Shown piece after piece: positions 20,067 through 28,673 of a stretch of DNA of 64,000 nt. How positions within the stretch are numbered: position 1 is the stretch's first letter; each line of letters starts with the position of its first letter. The notes below the pieces were generated by a model. The model saw nothing but the letters and a program-made list of their open reading frames with translations. It did not search any database and was not told where the DNA came from. The stretch comes from an uncultured Clostridium sp. (lineage in GTDB: Bacteria; Bacillota; Clostridia; TANB77; CAG-508). The stretch spans positions 107,322 to 171,321 of the forward strand of contig CAMXJY010000001.1 in assembly GCA_947244325.1 (NCBI GenBank). Reading direction: 5' to 3'. The position numbers and the translations under genes are program-made.

Positions 20067-20213
20067 TGGACGATATTTAATATGAAAAAGACAAAACTTT
20101 ACTGAATCGTCCACGTCATTGTTCGCCGTGCCAAATTTACGTTAGTAAATTTGTGTACAAAAGTTGGCGAAGCTTTTCTTTTATAGGAAGTGCGAAGCAC
20201 TTTCCTATAAAAG
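20058..20213 (+). repeat. Modular intergenic repeat, copy B (M1-M3'-M4)
   Basis: M1 starts GAACAATAGTGGACGAT and pairs with ATCGTCCAC..TTGTTC. M3' is CAAATTTAC-gtta-GTAAATTTG. M4 is CTTTTATAGGAAGTGC-gaa-GCACTTTCCTATAAAAG (20178-20213). The first bases supply the tmcAL stop codon (gaa caa TAG). After M4 a partial M1 start, GAACAATAGTGGA, runs into the terminator at 20221. Confidence 0.88.
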
Positions 20214-20220
20214 AACAATA

Positions 20221-20244
20221 GTGGAACTTCGTTCCACCATTTTT
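20221..20244. terminator. Bidirectional terminator between tmcAL and spoIIP
   Basis: GTGGAAC-ttc-GTTCCAC is followed by CATTTTTATTT on the plus strand. On the minus strand the same stem is followed by TATTGTTCTTTT. It separates two convergent genes and overlaps the spoIIP stop codon. Confidence 0.8.
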
Positions 20245-21430
20245 ATTTCATAACTTCTTCAATTACTCTTGATAAATATTTCATACTTCCATTACACTGT
20301 TCTAATGTATTTCCAGTAGCTCCTACTTCAATAATACATGCGCCACTTGTTACATGTTGATTATATCTTGAATTTCTAAGTATTATAGGTTTAAAAAGAC
20401 CTGGATACATTTCATTTGCTTTTTCTTGAATTTTAACTGCCAATTTAAAATTATTTAACCAATTTGGATGCTCTAGTCCTCCACCATCTGTTCCAATTAC
20501 AAACATAATTTGGGCTACAGTTTCATCTCCTATTTGCACTGTTGGACCGTAAGTACTACTACTTCCTAAAGCATCTCTATGTAAATCTATTACAAATTGA
20601 GAATCTTTATTGTTTTGCAAAATTCCATTTATTGTAGCCAAAGACCTTGTATATGAACCTGTATATGCTGGGTAATCATGATATGTTGTATCATGATGCA
20701 CATTAAATCCCATATTTATTAATCTATTCGTAAGTTCAGTCCCCACTCTTGCTACACTATAATTTAAATCTGTAGTTCTAAAATTTCCACTTGATACATA
20801 ATTATTCGCTTCTGTTGGTGTATAGCTTTCACATGTATGTGTATGATATATTATGATATCTTTTTTATTTGTAAAATCAACATTTGGAATAAGCATTTCT
20901 TCTGTTAAATTATAACTGGATTCATTTTTTATTTTTACTCCATTATATTCATTTGTAAATTTATCTGTTTTATTATTGCTTGAAATAACATTTGTTTGAA
21001 GAGAAAAAGGTACTTCTTCTCCTAAATCTTGAGTAATAACTTGCTCATTATTTTCTGCTTTAGAAACATTAATATTATTTTCTCCTTTTTTTAAATCTTC
21101 AAATTCTGTTACTTCTTCTTGATTTTCAAGTTCCATTAATTTTTCTTCGCTTGAAAATATTGCAAGTTCAGAAACTAAAAGTTTTTTTAATCCATTTTCT
21201 GTTTTTTCATAATTATTTCCAAAGTAATTTGATATTAAAACAGTTTTATCAATAATTCTCGAAAAATTAATAATTTCTAAATTCTTAATACTCTCAAATG
21301 ATATATTTTGTTTATTTTCAAAAATACTAGAACCTATCTTAAAAATTACTAATAGCATAATAGCAATAATTAAAACTATTTTTAATATTTTAATAATATC
21401 TTTAATATTTATAACAGCTAAATTAATCAT
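20243..21430 (-). CDS. spoIIP: Stage II sporulation protein P
   Basis: The 395-aa product is a membrane-anchored peptidoglycan amidase/endopeptidase that drives engulfment with SpoIID and SpoIIM. It has an N-terminal signal-anchor (about 12-32), a variable linker and an Amidase_3-like SpoIIP domain: IIIYHTHTCESYTP (about 192-205), FVIDLHRDALG (about 281-291), FVIGTDGGGLEHPNW (about 310) and IIEVGATGNT (about 370). It starts with ATG, 9 nt after GGAG; that ribosome site sits in a hairpin (21434-21477). Confidence 0.93.
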   Translation of the reverse strand: MINLAVINIKDIIKILKIVLIIAIMLLVIFKIGSSIFENKQNISFESIKNLEIINFSRIIDKTVLISNYFGNNYEKTENGLKKLLVSELAIFSSEEKLMELENQEEVTEFEDLKKGENNINVSKAENNEQVITQDLGEEVPFSLQTNVISSNNKTDKFTNEYNGVKIKNESSYNLTEEMLIPNVDFTNKKDIIIYHTHTCESYTPTEANNYVSSGNFRTTDLNYSVARVGTELTNRLINMGFNVHHDTTYHDYPAYTGSYTRSLATINGILQNNKDSQFVIDLHRDALGSSSTYGPTVQIGDETVAQIMFVIGTDGGGLEHPNWLNNFKLAVKIQEKANEMYPGLFKPIILRNSRYNQHVTSGACIIEVGATGNTLEQCNGSMKYLSRVIEEVMK

Positions 21431-21433
21431 ATT

Positions 21434-21477
21434 ATTCTACTCCAATAATCCAATTATATTAGATTAATTAGTAGAAT
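21434..21477 (-). promoter_or_regulatory. Hairpin covering the spoIIP ribosome site
   Basis: ATTCTACT and AGTAGAAT are inverted repeats 28 nt apart. The 3' arm in the mRNA directly follows GG of the GGAG ribosome site, and an inner AATC/GATT pair extends it. It could limit spoIIP translation; this is inference. Confidence 0.4.
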
Positions 21478-21567
21478 ATTCCTAAAATTATAATTAACTT
21501 AACATATGCATAATATAGATATCCTATATCAGTAAAAAGCTGTATGTATCTAATTTTATACATTTGA

Positions 21568-21597
21568 TTGACATAATATGTATATTAATGTTATAAT
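21568..21597 (+). promoter_or_regulatory. Strong sigma-A-type promoter of the 21633 gene
   Basis: TTGACA and TATAAT are separated by 18 bp, about 35 bp upstream of the start codon, followed by GGAGG at 21622-21626. Confidence 0.8.
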
Positions 21598-21632
21598 TAA
21601 TTTATAATTACACAACACCATGGAGGTTTCTT

Positions 21633-22268
21633 ATGAATGAAAAAAGTATGAACCCCTATATTAAGGGGAATGTTACAGTAAAAGGATTGCGGAATTATGT
21701 AGATGGAAACGGATGCAATGTTATGGAGTACTCAGCACCCGGTTGCTTGATTTATGTGCGGTATAATTATTCTTCATTATACTATACAAAAAATCAAAAA
21801 ATCGTCTATAATGGCAAATTCAACAAAGCAGTGTTTGATTCAATATTTGATGAAATTGATAAAACTATTGATGCGGATACGCAACTGCTTGACAAAAGCT
21901 TAGCCAATATAGATAAAGTTGTAGAAGGTATAGACAAATCGTTTGATTCTTTGGATAAAGCAATTGATTCCTTGGACAAACATCTATCTTCTGGCAATAC
22001 TACTATCTCCTACAACTATAACTACGGCAACACCACCAAAAATCCACACAGTTACACAAGGCGTTCTACTTACGATGACTACCAAGAAATTCAGAAATTC
22101 AATAAAGAAGTAAAAAAAACAGTCCAGAAAGGATGCTTGGGATGTTTAGGATGGACACTGTTTCTGCTGGCAATACTGTGTTTAATGCTATACGGATTAG
22201 GAACTTTGGGTAGCTGGTTATTCAACATTATAATCGATTTTTTCAAAGCAATCCTTGGCTTATTTTAA
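21633..22268 (+). CDS. Unrecognised membrane-associated protein, probably acquired
   Basis: The 211-aa product has a polar N-terminal part and a heptad-like run of repeated LDK/IDK units (about 80-120, for example DKSFDSLDKAIDSLDKHL). An Asn/Tyr/Thr-rich linker follows, then a C-terminal hydrophobic region with GCLGCLGW and one or two membrane helices (about 170-211). I do not recognise a family. Base and codon use differ from the neighbours: it uses CGG for Arg at codons 20 and 43, plus CCC, GCG and CTG codons rare elsewhere here. It has its own promoter, GGAGG site and GC-rich terminator, and sits as a plus-strand single gene between two minus-strand genes. Recent transfer is likely. Confidence 0.7.
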   Translation: MNEKSMNPYIKGNVTVKGLRNYVDGNGCNVMEYSAPGCLIYVRYNYSSLYYTKNQKIVYNGKFNKAVFDSIFDEIDKTIDADTQLLDKSLANIDKVVEGIDKSFDSLDKAIDSLDKHLSSGNTTISYNYNYGNTTKNPHSYTRRSTYDDYQEIQKFNKEVKKTVQKGCLGCLGWTLFLLAILCLMLYGLGTLGSWLFNIIIDFFKAILGLF

Positions 22269-22290
22269 CTACAAAAGCCGAAAGAAGAAG

Positions 22291-22338
22291 GCGCAGGCGA
22301 AAATTCTCGTAAGAGGATATCGCCTGCGCTTTTGTTTT
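22291..22338 (+). terminator. GC-rich terminator of the 21633 gene
   Basis: GCGCAGGCGA pairs with TCGCCTGCGC and is followed by TTTTGTTTT. The T run reaches the hisS stop codon exactly. The stem is far richer in GC than other terminators in the window, matching the foreign character of the gene. Confidence 0.88.
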
Positions 22339-23581
22339 ATGAAATTACATTTTTTATCTCTTCAGCATTTAATTTAACTTCTTTTTCTTCACCAGTTTTC
22401 ATATCTTTTATTTTAACTATTTGAGTGCTTATCTCGTTTTCTCCAATTACTAAAAGAAACCTTGCACCAATTTTGTCTGCATATTTCATTTGTGCTTTAA
22501 AACTTCTTTCAAATATATCTTTTTCTATTATAAATCCTTCTTTTCTTAAATTTAAAGCTAATTCTAAAGCTTTTACATTCTCCTCTTCTCCAGAAGAAAG
22601 TATATATAAATCTGGCATTTTATCTAATTTGTTCTCATTATTTTCATTATACATTTCCATTAATCTTTCTACACCTGTTGCAAAACCAACTGCTGGAGTA
22701 GATGGTCCACCAAATTCTTCTACTAAACCATCATATCTTCCACCACCAAGTACTGTAAGACCTGTTTTTCCATCTACAAATTCGAATACTGTTTTTGTAT
22801 AATAGTCTAATCCTCTAACTATACTACTATCTATTTTAAAATCAATATTTGCTTTTTTAAGCATTAATTTTACATTTTCAAAATGTTCCTTACATTCTTC
22901 ACATAAATAATCTATCATCATTGGAGCACCTTGATTTAATTCTTTACATCTTTTTTCTTTACAATCTAATATTCTCATTGGATTTTTTTCAAATCTTGTT
23001 TTGCAAGTATCACAGTATTCTTCTAAATTTTTACCAATAAATTCTCTTAATATTTTTTGATATTCTGCTCTACATTTTGGACAACCAATGCTATTAATAT
23101 TAAGTTCTATATTAGGAATATTTAATGTCTTAAATATTTCATTTGCCATTAATATAACATCAACATCAGCTAAATAACTTTTTGAACCAATAAGCTCTGC
23201 TCCTATTTGATGAAATTCTCTTAATCTTCCTTTTTGTACATTTTCATATCTGTACATTCCCATATTATACCAAAGTTTAACAGGGCTTGGCATACTTCCC
23301 ATACCATTTTCCAAATATGCTCTTACTACACCTGCTGTTCCTTCTGGTCTTAATGTAATACTTCTTCCACCTTTATCATCAAAAGTATACATTTCTTTTT
23401 GAACAACATCAGTAGTTTCTCCTACTCCTCTTTGGAATAATTCTGTATATTCAAATACTGGTACTCTAATTTCTTTAAAATTATAACTACTTAATACTTT
23501 TTTTACTTTTTCTTCAACTTCTTGCCATTTATAACTTTCATCAGGCAATAAGTCTCTTGTTCCTTTTGGTTTTTGTATCAT
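22337..23581 (-). CDS. hisS: Histidyl-tRNA synthetase
   Basis: The 414-aa class II synthetase has an N-terminal KGTRDLLPDE, motif 2 around TLRPEGTAGVVRAYLENG (about 76-93) and FHQIGAELIG (about 123). The histidine-specific signatures RGLDYYTKTVFEF (about 259-271) and LGGGRYDGLVEEFGG (about 280) are present, with the anticodon-binding domain at the C-terminus (about 325-414). A zinc-like CPKC..CDTC..CEEC arrangement (about 166-225) lies in the insertion. It follows the MBL gene by 3 nt at the end of the recJ-relA unit. Confidence 0.97.
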   Translation of the reverse strand: MIQKPKGTRDLLPDESYKWQEVEEKVKKVLSSYNFKEIRVPVFEYTELFQRGVGETTDVVQKEMYTFDDKGGRSITLRPEGTAGVVRAYLENGMGSMPSPVKLWYNMGMYRYENVQKGRLREFHQIGAELIGSKSYLADVDVILMANEIFKTLNIPNIELNINSIGCPKCRAEYQKILREFIGKNLEEYCDTCKTRFEKNPMRILDCKEKRCKELNQGAPMMIDYLCEECKEHFENVKLMLKKANIDFKIDSSIVRGLDYYTKTVFEFVDGKTGLTVLGGGRYDGLVEEFGGPSTPAVGFATGVERLMEMYNENNENKLDKMPDLYILSSGEEENVKALELALNLRKEGFIIEKDIFERSFKAQMKYADKIGARFLLVIGENEISTQIVKIKDMKTGEEKEVKLNAEEIKNVIS

Positions 23582-23584
23582 ATA

Positions 23585-24235
23585 TTAAAACTCCTTTGCT
23601 TTTAATTCTAAATATATATTTCTTTCATCTTGTATCATTGTTATTTTTCCGTGTCCCGGATATACTATTGTATCATCTGGAAGTGGCATTAATTTATCTG
23701 TTATTGAAGTTATTATTTCTACAAAATTACCTGTTGGCAAATCTGTTCTTCCCCAAGTTCCAGAAAACAATGTGTCTCCAGTAAAAATTAATCCTTCTTT
23801 TTCAGAATACAAGCATAATCCACCTTTTGTATGACCTGGTGTTGCAATTACTTTAAATTCTAATTCTCCAACATGAATTAAATCTTCATCATCAATTCTT
23901 GAATCTGCTTCTAATTCAGGTTTCTCCATATTAATGTAATAAGCTAGATTTATTTCTTCATTATATAATCCTTCACTATCAGGTCTACTAATTAATATTT
24001 TCCCACCTTTTAATCTTTTAAGTTCTGCAATTCCACCAATATGGTCAGCATGACAATGTGTTATAAAAATATATTTTAAATTTGCATCTAATATATCTAA
24101 AACTTCAGCAATCTTTGAAGCCTCTCCTCCAGGATCTATAACCATTGCCTCTTTTGTTTTCTCGTCACATACTACATAAGCATTTGTTTTTAAACCTGCT
24201 TGAGGTGTAGTTACTTGTAATCTTTTTAATATCAT
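23585..24235 (-). CDS. MBL-fold metallo-hydrolase (glyoxalase II-like)
   Basis: The 216-aa protein carries the metal-binding motif THCHADHIGG (about 59-68), a later ATPGHTKGGLCL (about 131-142), FTGDTLF (about 151-157) and PGHGKIT (about 192-198), giving the full HxHxDH...H...D...H set. It resembles the small MBL hydrolases found between relA and hisS in Firmicutes. A role as hydroxyacylglutathione hydrolase is not established. Gaps to its neighbours are short. Confidence 0.85.
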   Translation of the reverse strand: MILKRLQVTTPQAGLKTNAYVVCDEKTKEAMVIDPGGEASKIAEVLDILDANLKYIFITHCHADHIGGIAELKRLKGGKILISRPDSEGLYNEEINLAYYINMEKPELEADSRIDDEDLIHVGELEFKVIATPGHTKGGLCLYSEKEGLIFTGDTLFSGTWGRTDLPTGNFVEIITSITDKLMPLPDDTIVYPGHGKITMIQDERNIYLELKAKEF

Positions 24236-24302
24236 TTGTACTCTCCTTTTTCATTTTTATGAAATTATTATTTTTTAAGGCATCATATTTAAAATATCAA
24301 TT

Positions 24303-26501
24303 TTATCCTCTTTTTCTATTAACATCATATACACTTTCAACATTTCTAAAAGCTGATAATGCTTTATTTAAAATATCTATATTTTCAACTTCTAATGATA
24401 AATCAATAATTGCAATTGATTCTTTAGTAGTTCTCGTATTCATACCATTTAACTTAATTTTTGTATTTTCAACTTGTTTAATAATATCTTTTAATAGTCC
24501 ACTTCTATCATTTGCAAGTATCTCAATTTCAACTTTATATGAACCATTAACATCATCAAACCAATATACATCTATCATTCTATTTTCTTCATTTAATAAA
24601 TCTTTTACATTTACACAATCTGTACGATGGACTGAAACACCTCTTCCTTTTGTAATATATCCTACAATCTCATCTCCTGGAAGTGGATTACAACATTTTG
24701 AAAGTTTTACTAAACAATTATCAATTCCTTTTACTACAACACCTGTTTTTGAAGGTTTTACTCTTGATGGTTTTGCTTTTGCTAATTCTTCTATTTTTTC
24801 TTCAAAATCTTCATCTTCATGTTCTTTTCTATATTCATCTAAAAGTCTTGCCATTAGTTTATTAACAGATATTCCACCAAATCCAATACTTGCATATAAA
24901 TCATCAATGCTTGCAAATTTATATCTATCTATTGCTAGTTGTAACCATTCTGGTCTTACTAAATCAGAATATTTGATACCTAGTTTCTTTACTTCTTTTT
25001 CTATAAGTTCTTTACCTTTTTCAATATTTTCTGATCTTTGAGCTCTTTTAAACCATTGATTGATTCTTGTTTTAGCAGAAGAACTTTTTACAAATTTAAG
25101 CCAATCACGACTAGGTCCTTTTGATTGTTCTGATGTAATTATTTCTACAATATCACCATTTTTCAAAGGTGTTACAATAGGCATCATTTTACTGTTTATT
25201 TTACAACCAACCATTTTATGACCAATTTGTTCATGTATACTATAAGCAAAATCTATTGGTGTTGCGTCTTTTGGAAGAACTTTTATCATTCCTTTTGGTG
25301 TAAAAATATATACTTCATCTTCAAATAATTCTGTTTTTAATGTATTTAAAAATTCATCAGGATTTTCAGTATTTTTTTGCCATTCTAAAGTTTCACGAAG
25401 CCATGCAAGTTTATCATCTGTAACAACTACATTTTGCTTAGTTCCTTTATTATTTGCTTCTTTATATGCCCAGTGAGCAGCAATACCAAATTCAGCAGTT
25501 CTATGCATATCCCATGTACGTATTTGTACTTCAAATGGTGTACCTTTTGGTCCTAAAAGTGTTGTATGTATTGATTGATACATGTTCTTTTTAGGAACAG
25601 CTATATAGTCTTTAAATCTTCCTGGCATTGGTGTATACATTTCATGAACTATACCAAGTACAGCATAGCAATCTTTTACATTATCGACTAATATTCTTAG
25701 TGCAAATAAATCATAAATTTGATCTAAAGTTTTATTATCTCTTTGCATTTTTCTATAAATACTATATAAATGCTTTGCTCTTCCTGTTACATCTGCTTTT
25801 ATTCCTTGATCTTTTATTTCTTCTTGTAAGTCTTCTTGTATTTTTTCTAAAAATTTTAATCTTTCTTCTCTTTTTTTATCTAATCCATTAATAATCTCAT
25901 GAAATTCTTCTGGATGAAGATATTTAAAACTTAAATCTTCTAATTCCCATTTTAAAGAATAAATACCAAGTCTATTTGCAAGAGGTGCATATAAATCTTG
26001 TGTTTCTTTAGCATTTGCTATTTGTCTATCTCTTGATAGATATTTTAGAGTTCTCATATTATGTAATCTATCTGCAAGTTTAATTAAAATTACCCTTATA
26101 TCTTTTCCCATTGCAAGAAACATTTTTCTATAGTTTTCAACTTGTTGTTCCTCTGCTGTTGTGTATCTTAAAGTTCCAAGCTTTGTAACACCAGCTACCA
26201 TTTCAGCAATTGCTTCTCCAAATTCATTTATTATATCTTCATGTGTTACTGGTGTATCTTCAACAACATCATGAAGAAGTGCTGCACACAAAGTTTCATC
26301 ATCAAGCTCTAAGCCTGCTAAAATATATGCAACATTAACAGGATGAATCATATATGGTTCACCTGATTTTCTACATTGATCTCCATGATTTCTTTTTGCA
26401 TATTCATAAGCCTTTCTTATAAGCTTATCATCACAATTTGGATAATTTTCTTTTTGCTTATTTATGATATCATCTATTGTTACTTCTACATTTTCTGACA
26501 T
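24303..26501 (-). CDS. relA: Bifunctional (p)ppGpp synthetase/hydrolase
   Basis: The 732-aa Rel enzyme controls the stringent response. Domains in order: HD hydrolase (HPVNVAYILAGL, LLHDVVEDTPV, about 48-85; LIKLADRLHNMRTL about 140), synthetase (GRAKHLYSIYRKM about 241, RPGRFKDYIA-type PGRFKDYIAVPKKNMYQS about 295), TGS (VYIFTPKGMIKVLPKDATP about 390), helical and zinc-finger regions (CNPLPGDEIVGYITKGRG about 610) and a C-terminal ACT domain (about 655-725). The HD residues are intact, so hydrolase activity is expected. The recJ-relA-MBL-hisS order is the usual Firmicutes one. Confidence 0.96.
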   Translation of the reverse strand: MSENVEVTIDDIINKQKENYPNCDDKLIRKAYEYAKRNHGDQCRKSGEPYMIHPVNVAYILAGLELDDETLCAALLHDVVEDTPVTHEDIINEFGEAIAEMVAGVTKLGTLRYTTAEEQQVENYRKMFLAMGKDIRVILIKLADRLHNMRTLKYLSRDRQIANAKETQDLYAPLANRLGIYSLKWELEDLSFKYLHPEEFHEIINGLDKKREERLKFLEKIQEDLQEEIKDQGIKADVTGRAKHLYSIYRKMQRDNKTLDQIYDLFALRILVDNVKDCYAVLGIVHEMYTPMPGRFKDYIAVPKKNMYQSIHTTLLGPKGTPFEVQIRTWDMHRTAEFGIAAHWAYKEANNKGTKQNVVVTDDKLAWLRETLEWQKNTENPDEFLNTLKTELFEDEVYIFTPKGMIKVLPKDATPIDFAYSIHEQIGHKMVGCKINSKMMPIVTPLKNGDIVEIITSEQSKGPSRDWLKFVKSSSAKTRINQWFKRAQRSENIEKGKELIEKEVKKLGIKYSDLVRPEWLQLAIDRYKFASIDDLYASIGFGGISVNKLMARLLDEYRKEHEDEDFEEKIEELAKAKPSRVKPSKTGVVVKGIDNCLVKLSKCCNPLPGDEIVGYITKGRGVSVHRTDCVNVKDLLNEENRMIDVYWFDDVNGSYKVEIEILANDRSGLLKDIIKQVENTKIKLNGMNTRTTKESIAIIDLSLEVENIDILNKALSAFRNVESVYDVNRKRG

Positions 26502-26527
26502 ATTAAAATCCCCTTTTTATGTATCTA

Positions 26528-28216
26528 TTAATATGATTTTCTAATATCTTTCATATTGATTTGTACACTTTCTATCCCATTAAAACTATTTATTTCTAAA
26601 ACACCTATAACATCTATTTTATCTCCAATTAAATACTCTTCTGAATATTTTCCCATATTAAATCCTATTGCATTTATTATGGTGTTTTCATCTTTTAATG
26701 TTAATTTTAAATGTTTGCCTTCTGATAAAGCTCTTATTGAATCTATTCTGAAATTTCTATATATAAATATTGGTGTTTTATTTGCTTCTCCAAATGGTTC
26801 TAGTAGTTTTAAACTTTTTACACTTTCTAATGTTATGTCTTTTAAAGTTATTTCTTTATCTATTTTTATTACAGGCACAACTTCTTCTGTATGAGCTTGT
26901 TTAGCTATTTTTTCAAATTCATTTCTAAAATCTTCAAATTTATCTTTTTTTAAACTTAATCCAACAGCCATTTCATGACCGCCATATTTTTCTAAATATT
27001 CACTTGCGCTGCATAAAGCAGCATGTAAATCAAAACCTGGTATACTTCTTCCAGATCCTTTTCCATCTTCTCCTTCAAAACAAACTAATATACTTGGTTT
27101 AAAATATAATTCTGTTATTTTTGATGCTACTATTCCAATTACTCCATGATGCCAATTTTCTGAGCCTATTACAATGCTATTATTTTTATCTAAATTTTCT
27201 CTATTAATTTTTTGTATTGCTTCATCAAAAATTCTTTTTTCAATATCTTGTCTTTTTCTATTATACTCATTCAAGTTTTGAGTAATTCTAGTTGCTTGAT
27301 TAATATTTTCTGTTAAAAATAAATCTAAAGCATCTCTTTCATGTCCCATTCTTCCACATGCATTTATTCTAGGAGCAATTCCGAAAGAAACTGTATTTGA
27401 ATTAACATCTTTATAACCTGCTGCAATTAATAAGGCTTTTACCCCTGGAGACCTTGTATCTTCTACAAGTTTTAATCCAAGTTTTGCTATAACTCTATTT
27501 TCATCAACTAATGGTACTATATCTGAAATCGTACCTATACATACTATATCTAAAAATTTTAAATATTCTTTTTCATCTAATCCTAATTTTATTCCTATAG
27601 CTTGTGTTAGCTTAAATGCAACACCTACTCCTGCTAAACTATTAAATGGGTATTTATTATCTTTTCTTTTACAATCAATTACAGCTAAAGCTTTTGGTAA
27701 TACATCAAGTGGTTCATGATGATCTGTAACTATTACTTCCATACCTAAACTGTATGCATAATCCACTTCTTCAGTTCCAGAAATTCCACAGTCAACTGTG
27801 ATAATTAATTGGTATCCTTCATCCGCTATTTGTTTTATTGCAGTTTTATTTAATCCATAACCTTCATTTAAACGATTTGGTATATACGAACTAACTTCTA
27901 ACCCTCGTTCTTTTAAGAATTTTGAAAGTACAGTTATACTTGTAATTCCATCTACATCATAATCACCATAAATTATTGTTTTTTCTTTTTTATTAATTGC
28001 TTCAATAATTCTATCCACTGCTGGTTTCATATCTGGCATTAAATATGGATCATGGAAATTATTTCTAGTTGGATTTAAAAATACTTTTACATCTTCATCT
28101 TCTACTATTTCTCTATTTACTAAAACTGTTGCTAATAATTCTGATATTCCAAATTTTTCTGATAATTCTTTTATTTTGCCCATATCTGAATTATAAAATT
28201 CCCATTTTTTATTCAT
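26528..28216 (-). CDS. recJ: Single-stranded-DNA exonuclease RecJ
   Basis: The 562-aa DHH-family 5'-3' exonuclease acts in recombination and repair. It shows IYGDYDVDGITS (about 81-92), IIVTDHHEPLD with the DHH triad (about 138-148), GRMGHERDA (about 288) and DHHA1 motifs SGRSIPGFDLHAAL (about 388-401) and YGGHEMAVGLSL (about 411-422). The C-terminal OB-like domain (about 455-560) is present. It is the first gene of the recJ-relA-hisS unit and starts with ATG behind AGGAGAAAAGGA. Confidence 0.95.
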   Translation of the reverse strand: MNKKWEFYNSDMGKIKELSEKFGISELLATVLVNREIVEDEDVKVFLNPTRNNFHDPYLMPDMKPAVDRIIEAINKKEKTIIYGDYDVDGITSITVLSKFLKERGLEVSSYIPNRLNEGYGLNKTAIKQIADEGYQLIITVDCGISGTEEVDYAYSLGMEVIVTDHHEPLDVLPKALAVIDCKRKDNKYPFNSLAGVGVAFKLTQAIGIKLGLDEKEYLKFLDIVCIGTISDIVPLVDENRVIAKLGLKLVEDTRSPGVKALLIAAGYKDVNSNTVSFGIAPRINACGRMGHERDALDLFLTENINQATRITQNLNEYNRKRQDIEKRIFDEAIQKINRENLDKNNSIVIGSENWHHGVIGIVASKITELYFKPSILVCFEGEDGKGSGRSIPGFDLHAALCSASEYLEKYGGHEMAVGLSLKKDKFEDFRNEFEKIAKQAHTEEVVPVIKIDKEITLKDITLESVKSLKLLEPFGEANKTPIFIYRNFRIDSIRALSEGKHLKLTLKDENTIINAIGFNMGKYSEEYLIGDKIDVIGVLEINSFNGIESVQINMKDIRKSY

Positions 28217-28319
28217 TCCTTTTCTCCTAAAATAATTTTTTCCATACTATTATATAACAAAATACAAATAATTGGTAGATTTTTTAACAAAATATTACTT
28301 TTTTGGTATTTGAACTCAA

Positions 28320-28645
28320 GAATAATAGTGGACGATATTTAATATATAAAAGACAAAACTATACTGAAGCGTCCACGTCATTCCTCTGTATAACTTATCA
28401 GCTTTAGCTTAACCTATCTGTAATTCACGTTGTTCATACAGCTAGGATATCTATGTCACTAACGTTCCTAGAGCTAAGAAATGTTCGCTGTGCATAACTT
28501 ATCTGTAGTTCAACTTTGTATATTCTAACTGTAACAGGCAAAGCCTTAACAGTTAGAATAACTTCATTTCACACAGCTAAAAAATGTACAAAATTGCCGA
28601 AGGCTTTATTTATTAGGAAGTTCGTAGAACTTTCCTAATAAATAA
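28320..28645 (+). repeat. Modular intergenic repeat, copy C (M1-M2-M3-M4, long form)
   Basis: M1 is GTGGACG pairing with CGTCCAC. At 28383-28586 a roughly 204-nt cassette replaces the short M3' hairpin. It starts CCTCTGTATAACTTATCAGC and contains CTAGGA/TCCTAG, TATTCTAACTGT/ACAGTTAGAATA and GCTGTG/CACAGC stems. It ends with M4, TTATTTATTAGGAAGTTC-gta-GAACTTTCCTAATAAATAA. It fills most of the 455-bp gap between recJ and the 28672 gene. Confidence 0.88.
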
Positions 28646-28673
28646 TAAAAGAGGTATTAAAAAACACCTCTTT
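28641..28673 (-). terminator. Terminator of the 28672 gene
   Basis: On the minus strand AAAGAGGTG pairs with TACCTCTTT and is followed by TATTATT. The stem begins inside the stop codon and abuts repeat copy C. Confidence 0.8.

Noticed and set aside
21541..21632. Attachment site or integrase scar next to the 21633 gene
   Set aside because: I could find no direct repeat flanking the insert and no integrase or tRNA nearby.
28320..28645. Repeat copies as CRISPR or attenuator RNA
   Set aside because: No regular short repeat-spacer pattern, and copies are scattered at unrelated gene borders in both orientations.
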